Assembly: GCF_001641265.1 (NCBI RefSeq)
Contig: NW_020167540.1
Span: 1-64,000 of the forward strand
Direction: 5' to 3'
DNA: 64,000 bases
From: Pseudogymnoascus destructans
Lineage: Eukaryota; Ascomycota; Leotiomycetes; Thelebolales; Thelebolaceae
Each line of letters begins with the position of its first letter. Position 1 is the stretch's first letter. Both the position numbers and the translations under genes were made by a program. The notes beneath the pieces are model-generated. The model saw only the letters and a program-made list of their open reading frames with translations, did no database searches and had not been told where the DNA came from. This document shows, in pieces, positions 43,455 to 52,908 of the stretch.

Positions 43455-43520
43455 TACGGAGCCCAGAATTGGAGTACAAATAACGAGTTTAAAATATCAA
43501 CTCCAATTCTGGGCTCCGTA
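43455..43520. repeat. Perfect 21-bp inverted repeat with 24-bp loop
   Basis: Arms 43455-43475 and 43500-43520 are exact reverse complements and start tacggagcccagaattgg. The whole could form a long hairpin or be the joined ends of a miniature element. The arm tip tacggagccca recurs in the next 900 bp. Confidence 0.95.
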
Positions 43521-44035
43521 GTTAGTTAACGCGGGAATTCCACATTTCCAGTATGGCACAATGGCACAATGCGGGGCAGGAACAAGGGAACAAACACCGC
43601 GGTACTCAGTTTTGTATACCAGCGACATATCAATTGCTGTTACTGTAGTTAATTGAAGTCAATTAATTATCCCACCGTTTGAGTCTCGTATCTCGTATCT
43701 CCCATACAGAGATACTGCTGTAGACTATATAGTACGTCGTGTGTCGTCGGACCAAAGGTACAGCATAGATTGCATGGTCCTATAACAAGAATTGGAAGCC
43801 GTCGAGCCTTCCATTCCGCGATTAATCCCCCAAGATAATAAGCTGGGCGCCCGCGATGGACCAGCGGAAGATTGGCATTGCTCTAGACTGGCAGTGGGTT
43901 GGCGGACTTGATGTTATCGACACATCGCCGTTCTTTCCGTATCTGTCGTAAAAACCGTATCGTGTATTCCTGCGCACGTTAGTCTCCCATCATCACATCA
44001 AATCCCCCCAGTTCCCCCATGCCCTTCCCGATCTC

Positions 44036-44520
44036 GGCATCCCTTTTTCCTGAGTTGGGCCCCGTACTCCAGACCAGGGCAACCTCTTTCCTGAGCTGGG
44101 CTCCGTACCCCAGACCAGGGCATCCCTTTTTCTTGCATTTGGGCTCCGTACTCGACACCACCACGGCCACCTTGGGGTTGTTATCGTGACCCAGGCCATC
44201 CCTTTTCCTGCATTGGGCTCCGTACTCGACACCACTTCGGGCAGCTCGAGGATGTTATCGTGACCCAATGGAACCTCCAAATCAGGCAGGCGCGCCTTGA
44301 TCCAACATCCATCGGCCAGCTGGCACGTCGATGGCGTCCAGGATCAGGCGCGGGGCACTTGTTGTCATACAGTTTAGCACTGTGGCAAGCATCGTAACTG
44401 TGCCGCAACACTGCACTGCAATCTTGGGCTCCGTAGTTAACACGATGGCTGATTTGTGTTCCTCTGAGACAGCGGAGTAGAGGGCGTCGATGGCGTCCAG
44501 GATTAGAACGCGGGGCACTG
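44036..44520. repeat. Degenerate repeat cluster with the box tgggctccgta
   Basis: Exact copies of the 11-base box lie at 44097, 44140, 44214 and 44425, with a variant (tgggccccgta) at 44056. Four units share a layout of cctttttcctg, the box, then ccagaccagggca or ctcgacaccac. The last two also share gttatcgtgaccca. A further pair shares cgtcgatggcgtccag (44326 and 44484). It looks like an old array broken by substitutions. Confidence 0.75.
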
Positions 44521-45272
44521 CTCTCATGATAGAGCACATTGACTCATGGCCATTTCTATGGCGTAAGAAGTTGAAGTTGATAGATGGCGAGAAAGATCGA
44601 CGGTCACAGCTCGGATGCAATGTGCCTGAAAGAGGCAAGGAGCTGGAGTTGCGAGTGGTAAGGAGAGAGATGTAACACCTCGAGATGCTTGGAGGGGAAT
44701 GCATTTGTGTCGGGGGGCGGAATATGGCCGCTGGTGGTGTGTTGTTGTTCGGGCGTGTGGTTGAATGTCACGAGGGTTGGAGTACAACGTGTAAAGGATA
44801 TAAAAGGTGTAGATTTAAAAAGTGTAGAGTATTAATTAATTTTGTCCGTAATTTATTTTGTAATCTCAGTCGCCGTGGTCGCCTGGGAGGACGGGCGCTG
44901 AAGATGGCCATATAAAGAAGCACCTTGGTTTTGGGGGATGAAGAGGTGCGACGGGGAGTAGCCTCTGGCTCCCGCTCCTGCTCCGATAGTGTTATATTAG
45001 ATGATGTCAGTTATAGAAAACCCATTCTACCGTCCGCACTCGACGACCTCGCCATACAAACCCCTAAAAACAATAACTCTCATACGGAGTGGAAGAAAGC
45101 TTCAATTATCTATTCTATTCTACGCCCAGTTACCCCTCATTGCCAAGGGCTTGGCAGTATTCGGAGTATTCATATAAGTTGAGATGCAGCAAAAGAAACT
45201 GGATCAGTCATTAATACCAATAAACGAAACGCTTCATTATCTAGTATGCGATCGCTATTGAAATACAAAAAG

Positions 45273-47711
45273 CTAAAGACTGCCTCTCATCGAACGTAAA
45301 CGCTTTGCATCTCCTGACTCTGTTCGCAACAATAGTCGCTTCGCTCGTGGTCGCTTTGGAACTGGCCGAAATCTTAATGTAGATCGGTGAAAGTCGATAA
45401 TTAATGCCCGCCCAAGCTCTTCATTCCAAAGGACATTTTCAGGCCGAAGGTCTTCGTGGACGATTCCCAAGGCTTCGATGTCCTTGTTCGATTTGTGAAT
45501 ATCTCTAAGAAGCCCTGGGGTCAGTTCCATCGTTGCGGTGCTATCACCCCCCCAGCCCATGACGAGCATGTGACGGATCTCTCCAGCCCCATGAAGAAAA
45601 TAAATTTTTGCCAGGTCGATTGTACCGAGGAAGACAGGAACAGCGGATGCTTGAGCCTTCTGCAGGATTTTATATACCTGCGCTTCGCGGGAGACTTCTT
45701 TCCAGAGGCCCGATGTGGTCCCTTTCCCAACGACAACATAGCCATATTTAGCACAAATGAGTTTAAACGGCGCACCGTATGCCCCGCAATTTCCAAGGGG
45801 CATGCATCGGTCAATGTTTTCGTCTAGTTGTGCTTTTAGTAAACCCATCAAATCCTCCGAGGTGATGGGGTGTTTGATGAAGTCTTGACCCCGACGATGA
45901 AGCTTCACGTTTGGACAACACTCGTCTATGATACCTCCCGTTTGCAGCCCTAATAAACATCTCTGGGTGCAAAACTGTGCATCATGGCGTTTCGAATGGC
46001 TGCCTTGATCTTTCCTAGCCTCGCGTTGATGAGCCGCTCGTTGCGCGGAAGGGGAAGATGTGACCTGGCTGAAGCCTCGTTTGCGTGCGGTCGCTGGATT
46101 CGAGTCGGAGCCTGATGATTCTGGCGACTGCCGGTGTCGGACATCTGATGGGGCACAGCTGGCTTGAGACCTCGTGGGCACTCGGCGACCTGCTGTTGGA
46201 GATTCTAGTGGAGGCGATGATGGTTGGTAGTCTGAACTCGGTTCTGGACTTACATACTCTGAGTTGGTACTATCGGAGTGCGGAGCGATTTGCGGTAAGA
46301 CTTCCTTAGGGATCTGAGAACGAGCGTGGTCGAAGCTAGTTGTCCACAAAGAAAGACGTGACTGTGTAGTGTTTCTCCATTCCTGGTCACGAACAGGGGA
46401 ATGGAATGCCATCAGACACAGACACAGAACCCTGGCGATGGAGGTATTCGGCTCTTGGAGACTTTTATCGCTGTTAGGATCACAGAGAAAGTAGTACAAT
46501 GTGCTAGGATCATCGTATGGAACGCGGAGAAGGACACGAGCGATCCCGTTGGTGATATAAGAGTACTCGAGTCCCTCCTGGATCATCACATGGTATTCCT
46601 GAACAATGGCGGAGCACACGAGCCGCTCTGCATTGTATTTCAGTTTTTCCGCGCGATTCGTCGTGATTTTGTTTGATCTGACCATGCATTTCCATAAGTC
46701 CATTTCCCTAAGCCCCACGCGAAGTGCTTCCATAGAAAGCTTGTGGGGCGGCTTGTATTCGACCGTAGTGAGGAGGGTATTAGTGTTGCCATCGACTCGG
46801 TGGATGCAGAACTGATCGGGTCGGGGGCGATGTATGCCTGATGGTTGGTCTGCATTTGCCTCGCTACCACCGCCTGGATTGAAAGAGTTGGTGTGATTGT
46901 CGAACCAGATTCCATCTCCAAGTCCGAATTCGTCTCGGGCAGCGTCGATTTTGCATAGCTCTGCAATTATATCACGGACGTGATCTTCCACAGCAGTTCG
47001 CTCGTAGTTCTCGAGACCTTGTTCACTGCTAATTGGACGGAGACCGAATCGTCTTGCATCCTCCTCAAGCGCAATCAAGGGGGTAAACAAACGTGCTCCG
47101 GCTTCCTCGGTTGGCTGGAGGTAGTTGCACACAGAGCTGTAGATTTTTTGCTGTCGAGCTGAACAATCGGTCCACAGTGCTAGTCGTGTGGGGCAATATT
47201 TACCGGTGGGAAGGGGTATGTTACCTGTAGTCGAGCGAGATGGTGATTCGACTCTCAACGATCGGGAGAGTAAACTGTGGCAGAAGCGCATGAGTTCTGC
47301 AAAAGTCGTTCGTTGATTGCGCTCCCTTTCCTGTCTCTCTTTATCCTCGGCATTTTTTTCTCGCTCTTCAGCTTGCTTCTCTCGCTCTTCAGCTTGCTTC
47401 TCTCGCTCTTCAGCTTGCTTCTCTCGCTCTTCAGCTTGCTTCTCTCGCTCTTCAGCTTGCTTCCGTCTCTCTGTTTCCTGCTTCTCTCGCTCTTCGGCCT
47501 GTCTCTGACGCTCTTCGGCCTGCAAAAAGAGTTTCTTGTAATCGGTGGGGCTGGTATTGGCCATCGGGTTGTCGAAAGGAAGAGCGAGAGTAGTGACCAG
47601 TGCCTCATCCATCTCGCTTATTAGCTTACCCGTATTTCGGCTAAAATATTTTCCGGAACCCGGTGCTACTCTATGATGACAGAACTTGCACAAAAAATAA
47701 GAAATAGGCAT
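45273..47711 (-). CDS. Coiled coil, PD-(D/E)XK nuclease-like and C-terminal kinase-like fusion protein
   Basis: One long uninterrupted frame, 812 residues. Residues 7-12 hold CKFCHH. Residues 62-135 are a charged coiled coil with five tandem AEEREKQ heptads (86-120). Residues 235-420 look like a PD-(D/E)XK nuclease core: PD at 298-299, then TTVEYKPPHK with E318 and K320, then a helix with VQEYHVMIQ. Residues 430-600 are Ser and Pro rich and disordered. The C-terminal 220 residues resemble a protein kinase: VVVGKG with a beta3-type Lys (663), a helix-C Glu (676), LVMGWGG as hinge, HEDLRPEN (752-759) as catalytic loop, and DFH (773-775) in place of DFG. Nuclease-kinase fusions of this kind are known in fungi among Crinkler/RHS-like conflict proteins. 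Starts at residues 34 or 50 are also possible. The role is inferred. Confidence 0.72.
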   Translation of the reverse strand: MPISYFLCKFCHHRVAPGSGKYFSRNTGKLISEMDEALVTTLALPFDNPMANTSPTDYKKLFLQAEERQRQAEEREKQETERRKQAEEREKQAEEREKQAEEREKQAEEREKQAEEREKNAEDKERQERERNQRTTFAELMRFCHSLLSRSLRVESPSRSTTGNIPLPTGKYCPTRLALWTDCSARQQKIYSSVCNYLQPTEEAGARLFTPLIALEEDARRFGLRPISSEQGLENYERTAVEDHVRDIIAELCKIDAARDEFGLGDGIWFDNHTNSFNPGGGSEANADQPSGIHRPRPDQFCIHRVDGNTNTLLTTVEYKPPHKLSMEALRVGLREMDLWKCMVRSNKITTNRAEKLKYNAERLVCSAIVQEYHVMIQEGLEYSYITNGIARVLLRVPYDDPSTLYYFLCDPNSDKSLQEPNTSIARVLCLCLMAFHSPVRDQEWRNTTQSRLSLWTTSFDHARSQIPKEVLPQIAPHSDSTNSEYVSPEPSSDYQPSSPPLESPTAGRRVPTRSQASCAPSDVRHRQSPESSGSDSNPATARKRGFSQVTSSPSAQRAAHQREARKDQGSHSKRHDAQFCTQRCLLGLQTGGIIDECCPNVKLHRRGQDFIKHPITSEDLMGLLKAQLDENIDRCMPLGNCGAYGAPFKLICAKYGYVVVGKGTTSGLWKEVSREAQVYKILQKAQASAVPVFLGTIDLAKIYFLHGAGEIRHMLVMGWGGDSTATMELTPGLLRDIHKSNKDIEALGIVHEDLRPENVLWNEELGRALIIDFHRSTLRFRPVPKRPRAKRLLLRTESGDAKRLRSMRGSL
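47352..47456 (-). repeat. 21-bp coding tandem repeat, five copies
   Basis: Nearly identical 21-bp units encode the heptad AEEREKQ within the coiled coil of the nuclease-kinase gene. Copies are so alike at DNA level that the array is likely to vary in number between strains. Confidence 0.9.
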
Positions 47712-48008
47712 CTAATGTAAGTTACTGTAGCCCCAAATATATCGATTAAATTCAAATTTTCCATAATATAGTTTGAAACAGCAAAGAATCTTATCCTATC
47801 CTATCCTATCCATAATTGTCGTGTCCGGGGAAGACGAAGGGTTTGGGGAGACGATGGCAACCGACCGCATTTCGTATGGAAGACAAAAAAAACCGACGTA
47901 TCTATAATATACTCGTGCGGCCCAAAAGTTTCCACAGGGTCTGTGCGTAATAAGTGGGGCGTGTAAGTACTTGGAGAAAATGCATGTACATACTCTACTC
48001 GTACTGAT

Positions 48009-48743
48009 CTACCCACGAAAGTTGTTCCCCCCATTGACTGCAATACACCGCTCCAACTTGTCCTTAAACGAAGCACATAATTGTGTAGATTTCCCATCCA
48101 TTTTTTTCCCCCATTCTTCCTCAAGAAATACCCGTGCATGAGCTCTCTCAAACTTCTCTCCGTTTAATGGTGTATAGCCGTCAACCTGATCCTTGAGATA
48201 ATCAAAGGCATTTTCAATAGGGTGCAAATCGGGAGAGTTTGGAGGCCAAAATTTCACTCTATAGATTCCCTCCTTCTTCATATAATCTTCCAATGATCGG
48301 TGAGCCTTCAAATGAAGACTTACATTATCATCCACAAACCATACTCGTTTTGTAGGATGTAAAGCCTTTACTTTTCGAAAGTAGGGGAAGAGAAGAGGAA
48401 TAAGAACCATCTCTCGATATAGAAACCAATCAATCCTGCCCTTTGAAACTTCTTGCCCTTCTGATTGCCATCCTCTACTCCATGTCTCTATATCTCCAAA
48501 CTCTTGTGAAGCAACTTGTGCCTTTTTCCATTTGCTTTTGCCATTCCGAATATCTGCATTTAGAGTTTCCATATATCCGTACTCAAGAGTTCCAACTGTT
48601 GTTGCTCTAACAAGTTCATTCTCTGCTTTTGATTTCCAATATGCATTTATCTCTCGTAGTTTCTGCACATGTATCTGCTTCTCTTCTATACTTTCAGGAA
48701 TCCATAAGATAGAGGTTTCTGAACTCATTGCTCCCCAAAACAT
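48009..48743 (-). pseudogene. Truncated Tc1/mariner-type (DDE_3) transposase
   Basis: A 244-residue frame beginning MFWGAMSSETSILW, the usual position of the first catalytic strand, and ending NGGNNFRG. It carries VWFVDDNVSLHLKAHRSLE, where HTA-like motifs normally follow the second Asp, and FWPPNSPDLHPIENAFDYLK, the conserved block with the third acidic residue. The helix-turn-helix DNA-binding half is missing. In the same frame a few more codons (AWRARKSLFQV) extend upstream to a stop at about 48810. No matching terminal inverted repeats were found. AT-rich codon use differs from the core genes, and the gene is probably dead. Confidence 0.8.
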
Positions 48744-48995
48744 AACTTGAAATAAAGATTTCCTTGCTCTCCAAGCTGTAATGGTGGGTGCACCAGATGT
48801 GAGAATCTAGCCACCCAAGGAAGGGATGAATTTACTAAGACAACACACTGTCTTAGAAAACAGAGCCAAAGGGTCGTAGCTTAGACTATTCCACAACGCA
48901 GCAATCAGGTGTGTGATGTAGTGAAGTGGTTCAGACAAGTTGCAACAAATGTTGAGTCTGGGAACTCAGGGGTAAGTCAGAGGTTAACACCTCAC
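48744..48995. other. Spacer between transposase relic and solo LTR
   Basis: No gene seen. It contains the inverted pair aagacaac...gtctt near 48838-48855. It ends in ctcac, the target-site copy of the LTR insertion. Confidence 0.5.
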
Positions 48996-49470
48996 TGTTA
49001 CGACGGAACAAGAAGGCTGGCCAACTACAGGACAGGAAGGAGGGAGGTCGCATGAGACCGGCCCTGGTACCTGGAGGGGCAGCGGGGAATAGTAGTTCCG
49101 AAAGTATCACGTGACGGACTCGCAGGATGATGAGAAGAGTCCTAAGAGTCCAGGACTCCGAGGACTCGAGTGAGTTCCCAGGAGTCCACTAGGCACGTGA
49201 CGGACTCGCAGGACGATAAGAAGAATCCTAAGAGTCCAGGACTCCGAGGACTCGAGTGAGTTCCCAGGAGTCCACTAGGCACGACGCCACTATATAAGTA
49301 GATAGTTAGTTCTTAGATAGGAGCTTCGTGCTCAACTCAATACAGTATTTGTTATATACTAGTAACGTGTTACTTGAAGCCTTTGTGTCTGATCCCCTGC
49401 CTCCTCTGATAAGTAAACCTTTACGCAAGAGAACCTCTGTGTCTTCTATCGTTTAGGAGTCAGCGTTACA
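48996..49470 (+). mobile_element. Solo LTR of an LTR retrotransposon
   Basis: A 475-bp unit that begins tgttacgacgg and ends cagcgttaca, so it has the canonical TG...CA ends. It is flanked by an exact 5-bp direct repeat ctcac (48991-48995 and 49471-49475), the size of target duplication made by LTR retrotransposon integrases. A TATA box tatataag lies at 49291, as expected for the U3/R boundary. There is no internal coding region next to it, which indicates LTR-LTR recombination. The orientation given follows the TATA box. Inside lies an 86-bp tandem duplication. Confidence 0.85.
49108..49279. repeat. 86-bp tandem duplication inside the LTR
   Basis: Two copies, 49108-49193 and 49194-49279, start cacgtgacggactcgcagga and are about 95% identical. 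They lie just upstream of the TATA box, in the U3 enhancer position. Confidence 0.95.
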
Positions 49471-50524
49471 CTCACTGACTTTTCAGAAACAAGGAGTAAC
49501 AAGATGAATGCTTGGAAGCTTGTAAAAGATGTGGAAGTATGTGATAGTCGATTTACTGTATTGCCTGCTTGCCCTTTCTTAAGGAAAGGGCAATCCTATT
49601 ATGCCAAAGGAGTGTAGTCCTCTCATTTTCCATGACTTTCCATGACTAACCAGGCTTGGTAAATGTATTAGAAATCAAGTGCGACCCACAACTAGCTTGC
49701 TAATCATGTAGTGAACGTAAGAGAATCCCATAGAACCATCTCTTGGGTTCCTAGCCTATAGGAAGTAAAAAGGAGGTCCAAGGTCAGAGTACCTATAGAT
49801 AAATTATGTCATAACTTAACCAATCTTGTGGGTAACTAAGGAGCGATGATGTGTAATGAATCATAGAGGGTTGTAGAAGCTTCTAGAGCTATCGTTCATG
49901 TTCCTAGGCCTCTAGTTGGTAGAGATATGCCATGTGGTAGTATTGGCCCACCCCCTTAAGGAGGAGATTTTCTTAATAACTTGTTCAATGAGTGTCCAAA
50001 TGATATGCCGTGATGTATGTAGCATAAACAGATGTAGTAGAAGAGTTTGCAGCAATCGTTGAGTAGTATTGCTTCTGTTGTTGGTGTGATAAGCCAAAAT
50101 ATGTATAGTGACTTGTAGGTTTGAGGAGGAGATTTCTAAGTTTGCTCTTGAGTTTGATAGCAAACTGAGTGCAACGAATGTCAGTATGACACTCCTCCCT
50201 GATTCCCGCTTATTCCACTCTCGTCCACAACCCAATATCTGCACCGACATCATTTAACCCACCCCACAACTGCAATCACACTTGCCCGATCAAACTTACA
50301 TTCAGTGATGGTAACCTGACCGAAATATACGGGAATAATATAACTTAGATAACTTATGGTTTGTTAATATATGTTAGAAGCCCCACCACAGCCGCAACGT
50401 CAACATCTTGTCTGCAACTTGATTACGCCCACAGTTTTGGCAATCGCCAAGGATCGGTGAAATTATAAAAGCCTCGAGAATATCATAGCTAAACTCTGGG
50501 ACCTCACAAGCACTTTCAAAATGT
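49471..50524. other. AT-rich stretch between LTR and pogo relic
   Basis: No supported gene. One 113-codon frame on the minus strand (49912-50253) lacks recognisable motifs. Its setting suggests decayed transposon DNA. Confidence 0.45.
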
Positions 50525-50845
50525 CGGAAAGCCAAGCGTACACATGTCCAAGATGGAGGGTCACTTACTATAGAAGATGCTCAAAAACTGATCGCTGAAA
50601 AAGAGGATAAAGGGTTGAAACGACAGAAAAGGTCAAATGAGGAGGGTGCTGTAGAGGCTGGTCCATCGACTTCACCCCTAGTTCCACCATACGCACGCCA
50701 TTCCTACCTAGACTGTCCATTCCTACCTACACATAGCAAAGAAACACACTTACACCATAGTAAAGTGACAGGTAGCGGGCTGACGACAACTCTCTGTCTG
50801 CCTCGGTGTCGTTCGGGGGGGTTCTTGATGGTTCTGGAAGCTTAA
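50525..50845 (+). pseudogene. C-terminal relic of a pogo/Fot1-type transposase
   Basis: The frame reads RKAKRTHVQDGGSLTIEDAQ, then KLIAEKEDKGLKRQKR and a Pro/Ser-rich tail. A VQxGG-L-hydrophobic-EEA-KxIxxKE pattern is the typical C-terminal end of fungal pogo/Fot1 (DDE_1) transposases. The catalytic domain and CENP-B-like DNA-binding domain are absent. Confidence 0.65.
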
Positions 50846-51318
50846 GTTGGCGCAAGGCTGGCGTAGCCGCGTGTCGTTGCGGGTGGGTGGGGTAATTAAG
50901 TGATTGTGGCAGTGGCGTTTGTGCGGCTGGCGTGTGGCGTGTGGCGTGTGGCGTCAGGAGTTTGTGCGGCTAGTGGCTTCTCCAGCATTCTCACGACGAC
51001 GACGACAGGATTTCTATGCTAGGAAGTAATTATTATGCCTGGTTTCATAATAAATATATTCTATTGGCATAGAAATTATTTCATACGAATATATCCACAA
51101 GGAAACTATCCTCGCCGTTCTATGATTTATGAGCCTAAACAACTTTGTATTTGAAAATATCTGGTATAAAAATGTCGCTTCTGACCCCAAGACTCAAAGG
51201 CCAACACTCCACCAATCCAACTGCACTTCTCACCGACCAAGCCCGTTGATACCTTCTATAACTCCCTAGCTTCATCGCTTGACGCTGTAATTTGACCCCT
51301 GTAAACTCCAACAGACAA
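50846..51318. other. Intergenic stretch in the accessory island
   Basis: No gene seen. Contains short repeats of ggcgtgt (near 50930-50955) and cgacgacgac (near 50995). Confidence 0.45.
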
Positions 51319-52509
51319 TCAATGACACTTCTCCAGATGATAACCGACCGCAGCGTGCTCTATATTCACGAACCAAATCGCATGTGGCCAATGTTCGGAT
51401 ATCGATTTTAGAAAACAATACACACCTCGCACTGATTCACGCATCCCAAACACGGTCTCCCTGTTAATATCCCTATAAAACCCCTGAACAAGTGATATAA
51501 AACGGGTGCCACCCGCAACGACAAGAACAGAAATAGAAACGAACACGAGTAAATCAAGCATGTAAATGACAGCTCTGGCAAGCACAAACATAAAATTCGC
51601 TGTCCACTCCCGCTGAACTTCCGCGGGATAATCTAGAGGGATATCTTCCTCATCCAGTTCACGACGCGACATCAACTCGAATACCCCAAATCTCCGTATA
51701 GGCGACCAGCCATGATCCGTACTTAAAATCCCATAACGCATATCTGCCCACACTATAGTCGACCTTTCGCGAAACGGCCGCCTATCTTTCTGTACAAGCA
51801 TCATCCAGTTTGTGGTGTCGCATACTGGCTCGATAAGCTGCGGCGCTATTAGGCAGGCGAATAGAAAGTATCCTGTATGATTTGTCGAGAAGTACATCTC
51901 GATCCTCCCGCGGCTGTGGGTATATTCCTGGATGCTCATTATGCCCGCGCTGTTTAATATGATGTCGATGGTTGGCACTCGGGACCCCGCGAGGACATCG
52001 ATAGCTGTACTCGAGAGAGGCTGTAGGATGGATGTTTCGGGCTCCACTGGGATATTATCCGTGTTGGGGACATTTTCCTCTGATATATCGCTACCACCAG
52101 GCTCCACTGGGATATTATCCGTATTTGGGACGTTTGCCTCTGGTATATCGATACCATCAGGCTCGACTGGGATGTCCTCCGTACTTGGGACGTTTACCCC
52201 CGGTATATCGATGCTCTCGGGGTCGGATGGGTTGACGTCTGCGACGATCCCGCTGCTCCCCCCTATGTATGCCTTGGGCACGTCTTCCCCTTCCGACTCG
52301 TCATCAAGGTCAATGTCGGGCTGCGTAGTAGCCTTCATGAGCGCAATGGCGAGACTATGACGATAATTAAAGTCAACATGGAGTGTGCAAGTAATACGGA
52401 ATTGGGGTTTGATCTTGGTAATGATGCTTTCTTTGAGGCTGTAAATAAAAATGTTCATAAGTGGTCTATCGGCGTCAACATCGTACCACATTGCGGAGCT
52501 AACCACCAC
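51319..52509 (-). pseudogene. Degenerate SDR fragment fused to a 20-residue repeat
   Basis: An open frame of 396 codons with no full domain. Its middle, about 51780-51960, reads TIDIILNSAGIMSIQEYTHS then GRIEMYFSTNHTGYFLFACL. This is a corrupted short-chain dehydrogenase segment (normally DILINNAGIM and MxFATNHIGHF). The nucleotide-binding GxxxGxG and the catalytic YxxxK are missing. The N-terminal part contains three 60-bp repeats encoding PVEP-G-DI-E-NVPNTDNI-like units. The C-terminal part has a hydrophobic helix (VIYMLDLLVFVSISVLVV). It looks like an SDR relic that has stayed open by chance or become part of a chimeric frame. Expression is unknown. Confidence 0.55.
52040..52219 (-). repeat. 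60-bp tandem repeat, three copies
   Basis: Units at 52040, 52100 and 52160 begin ggctccactggga or ggctcgactggga. They encode a 20-residue acidic repeat in the SDR relic frame, and the length is a multiple of three. Confidence 0.92.
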
Positions 52510-52908
52510 AGCCCCTTGAATATTGATAAAGATGAATTGCTCCGCGGAGTTATTCTCTCGCCTCTAATCCAGACCAGTGCCAAAAGTGTTTGGGGAGAGA
52601 GCAGAACATAAGCCCGCGGTAGAGCGCGGATAATACACACATCTCGTTTCTCATATCAGAGGTATGAGAAAACCACGTCCCCACAACACGACAAGGCATC
52701 ACCTCACAACCCCCCATAAAAGTCTCATTCAATATTCACTTTCATTTATCCCCTTCAGAGCAAAAAATACTCTGGAACTAAAACCCCCACACATATTTTC
52801 CATGCATCGCATCCCGCCAATACCGGCCATCGGGTATTTACCAAAAAAACACAAGCAACTTGCCCCCCCCCCGGGCAATTACACCCCCAAAATAACACCT
52901 CATTAATC
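52510..52908. other. Right edge of the accessory island, no gene seen
   Basis: About 400 bp of AT-rich and C-run sequence that includes the 3' flank of Med14. Confidence 0.5.

Larger units (their letters stand above)
43062..45272. other. 2.2-kb repeat-bearing intergenic region
   Basis: No supported gene. It marks the left edge of the accessory island. It contains a perfect hairpin at 43455 and a set of degenerate repeats at 44036-44520 sharing the box tgggctccgta. The part next to 43062 should be the dioxygenase promoter. Confidence 0.6.

Noticed and set aside
44181..44704. Minus-strand frames containing two LILDAID segments, as a P-loop or NLR relic
   Set aside because: The similarity between the segments reflects the DNA repeat pair. 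No Walker motif or longer domain is present.
49912..50253. Minus-strand 113-codon frame as the missing DNA-binding half of the Tc1-type transposase
   Set aside because: No helix-turn-helix motif was recognisable and its frame cannot be linked to the catalytic half.
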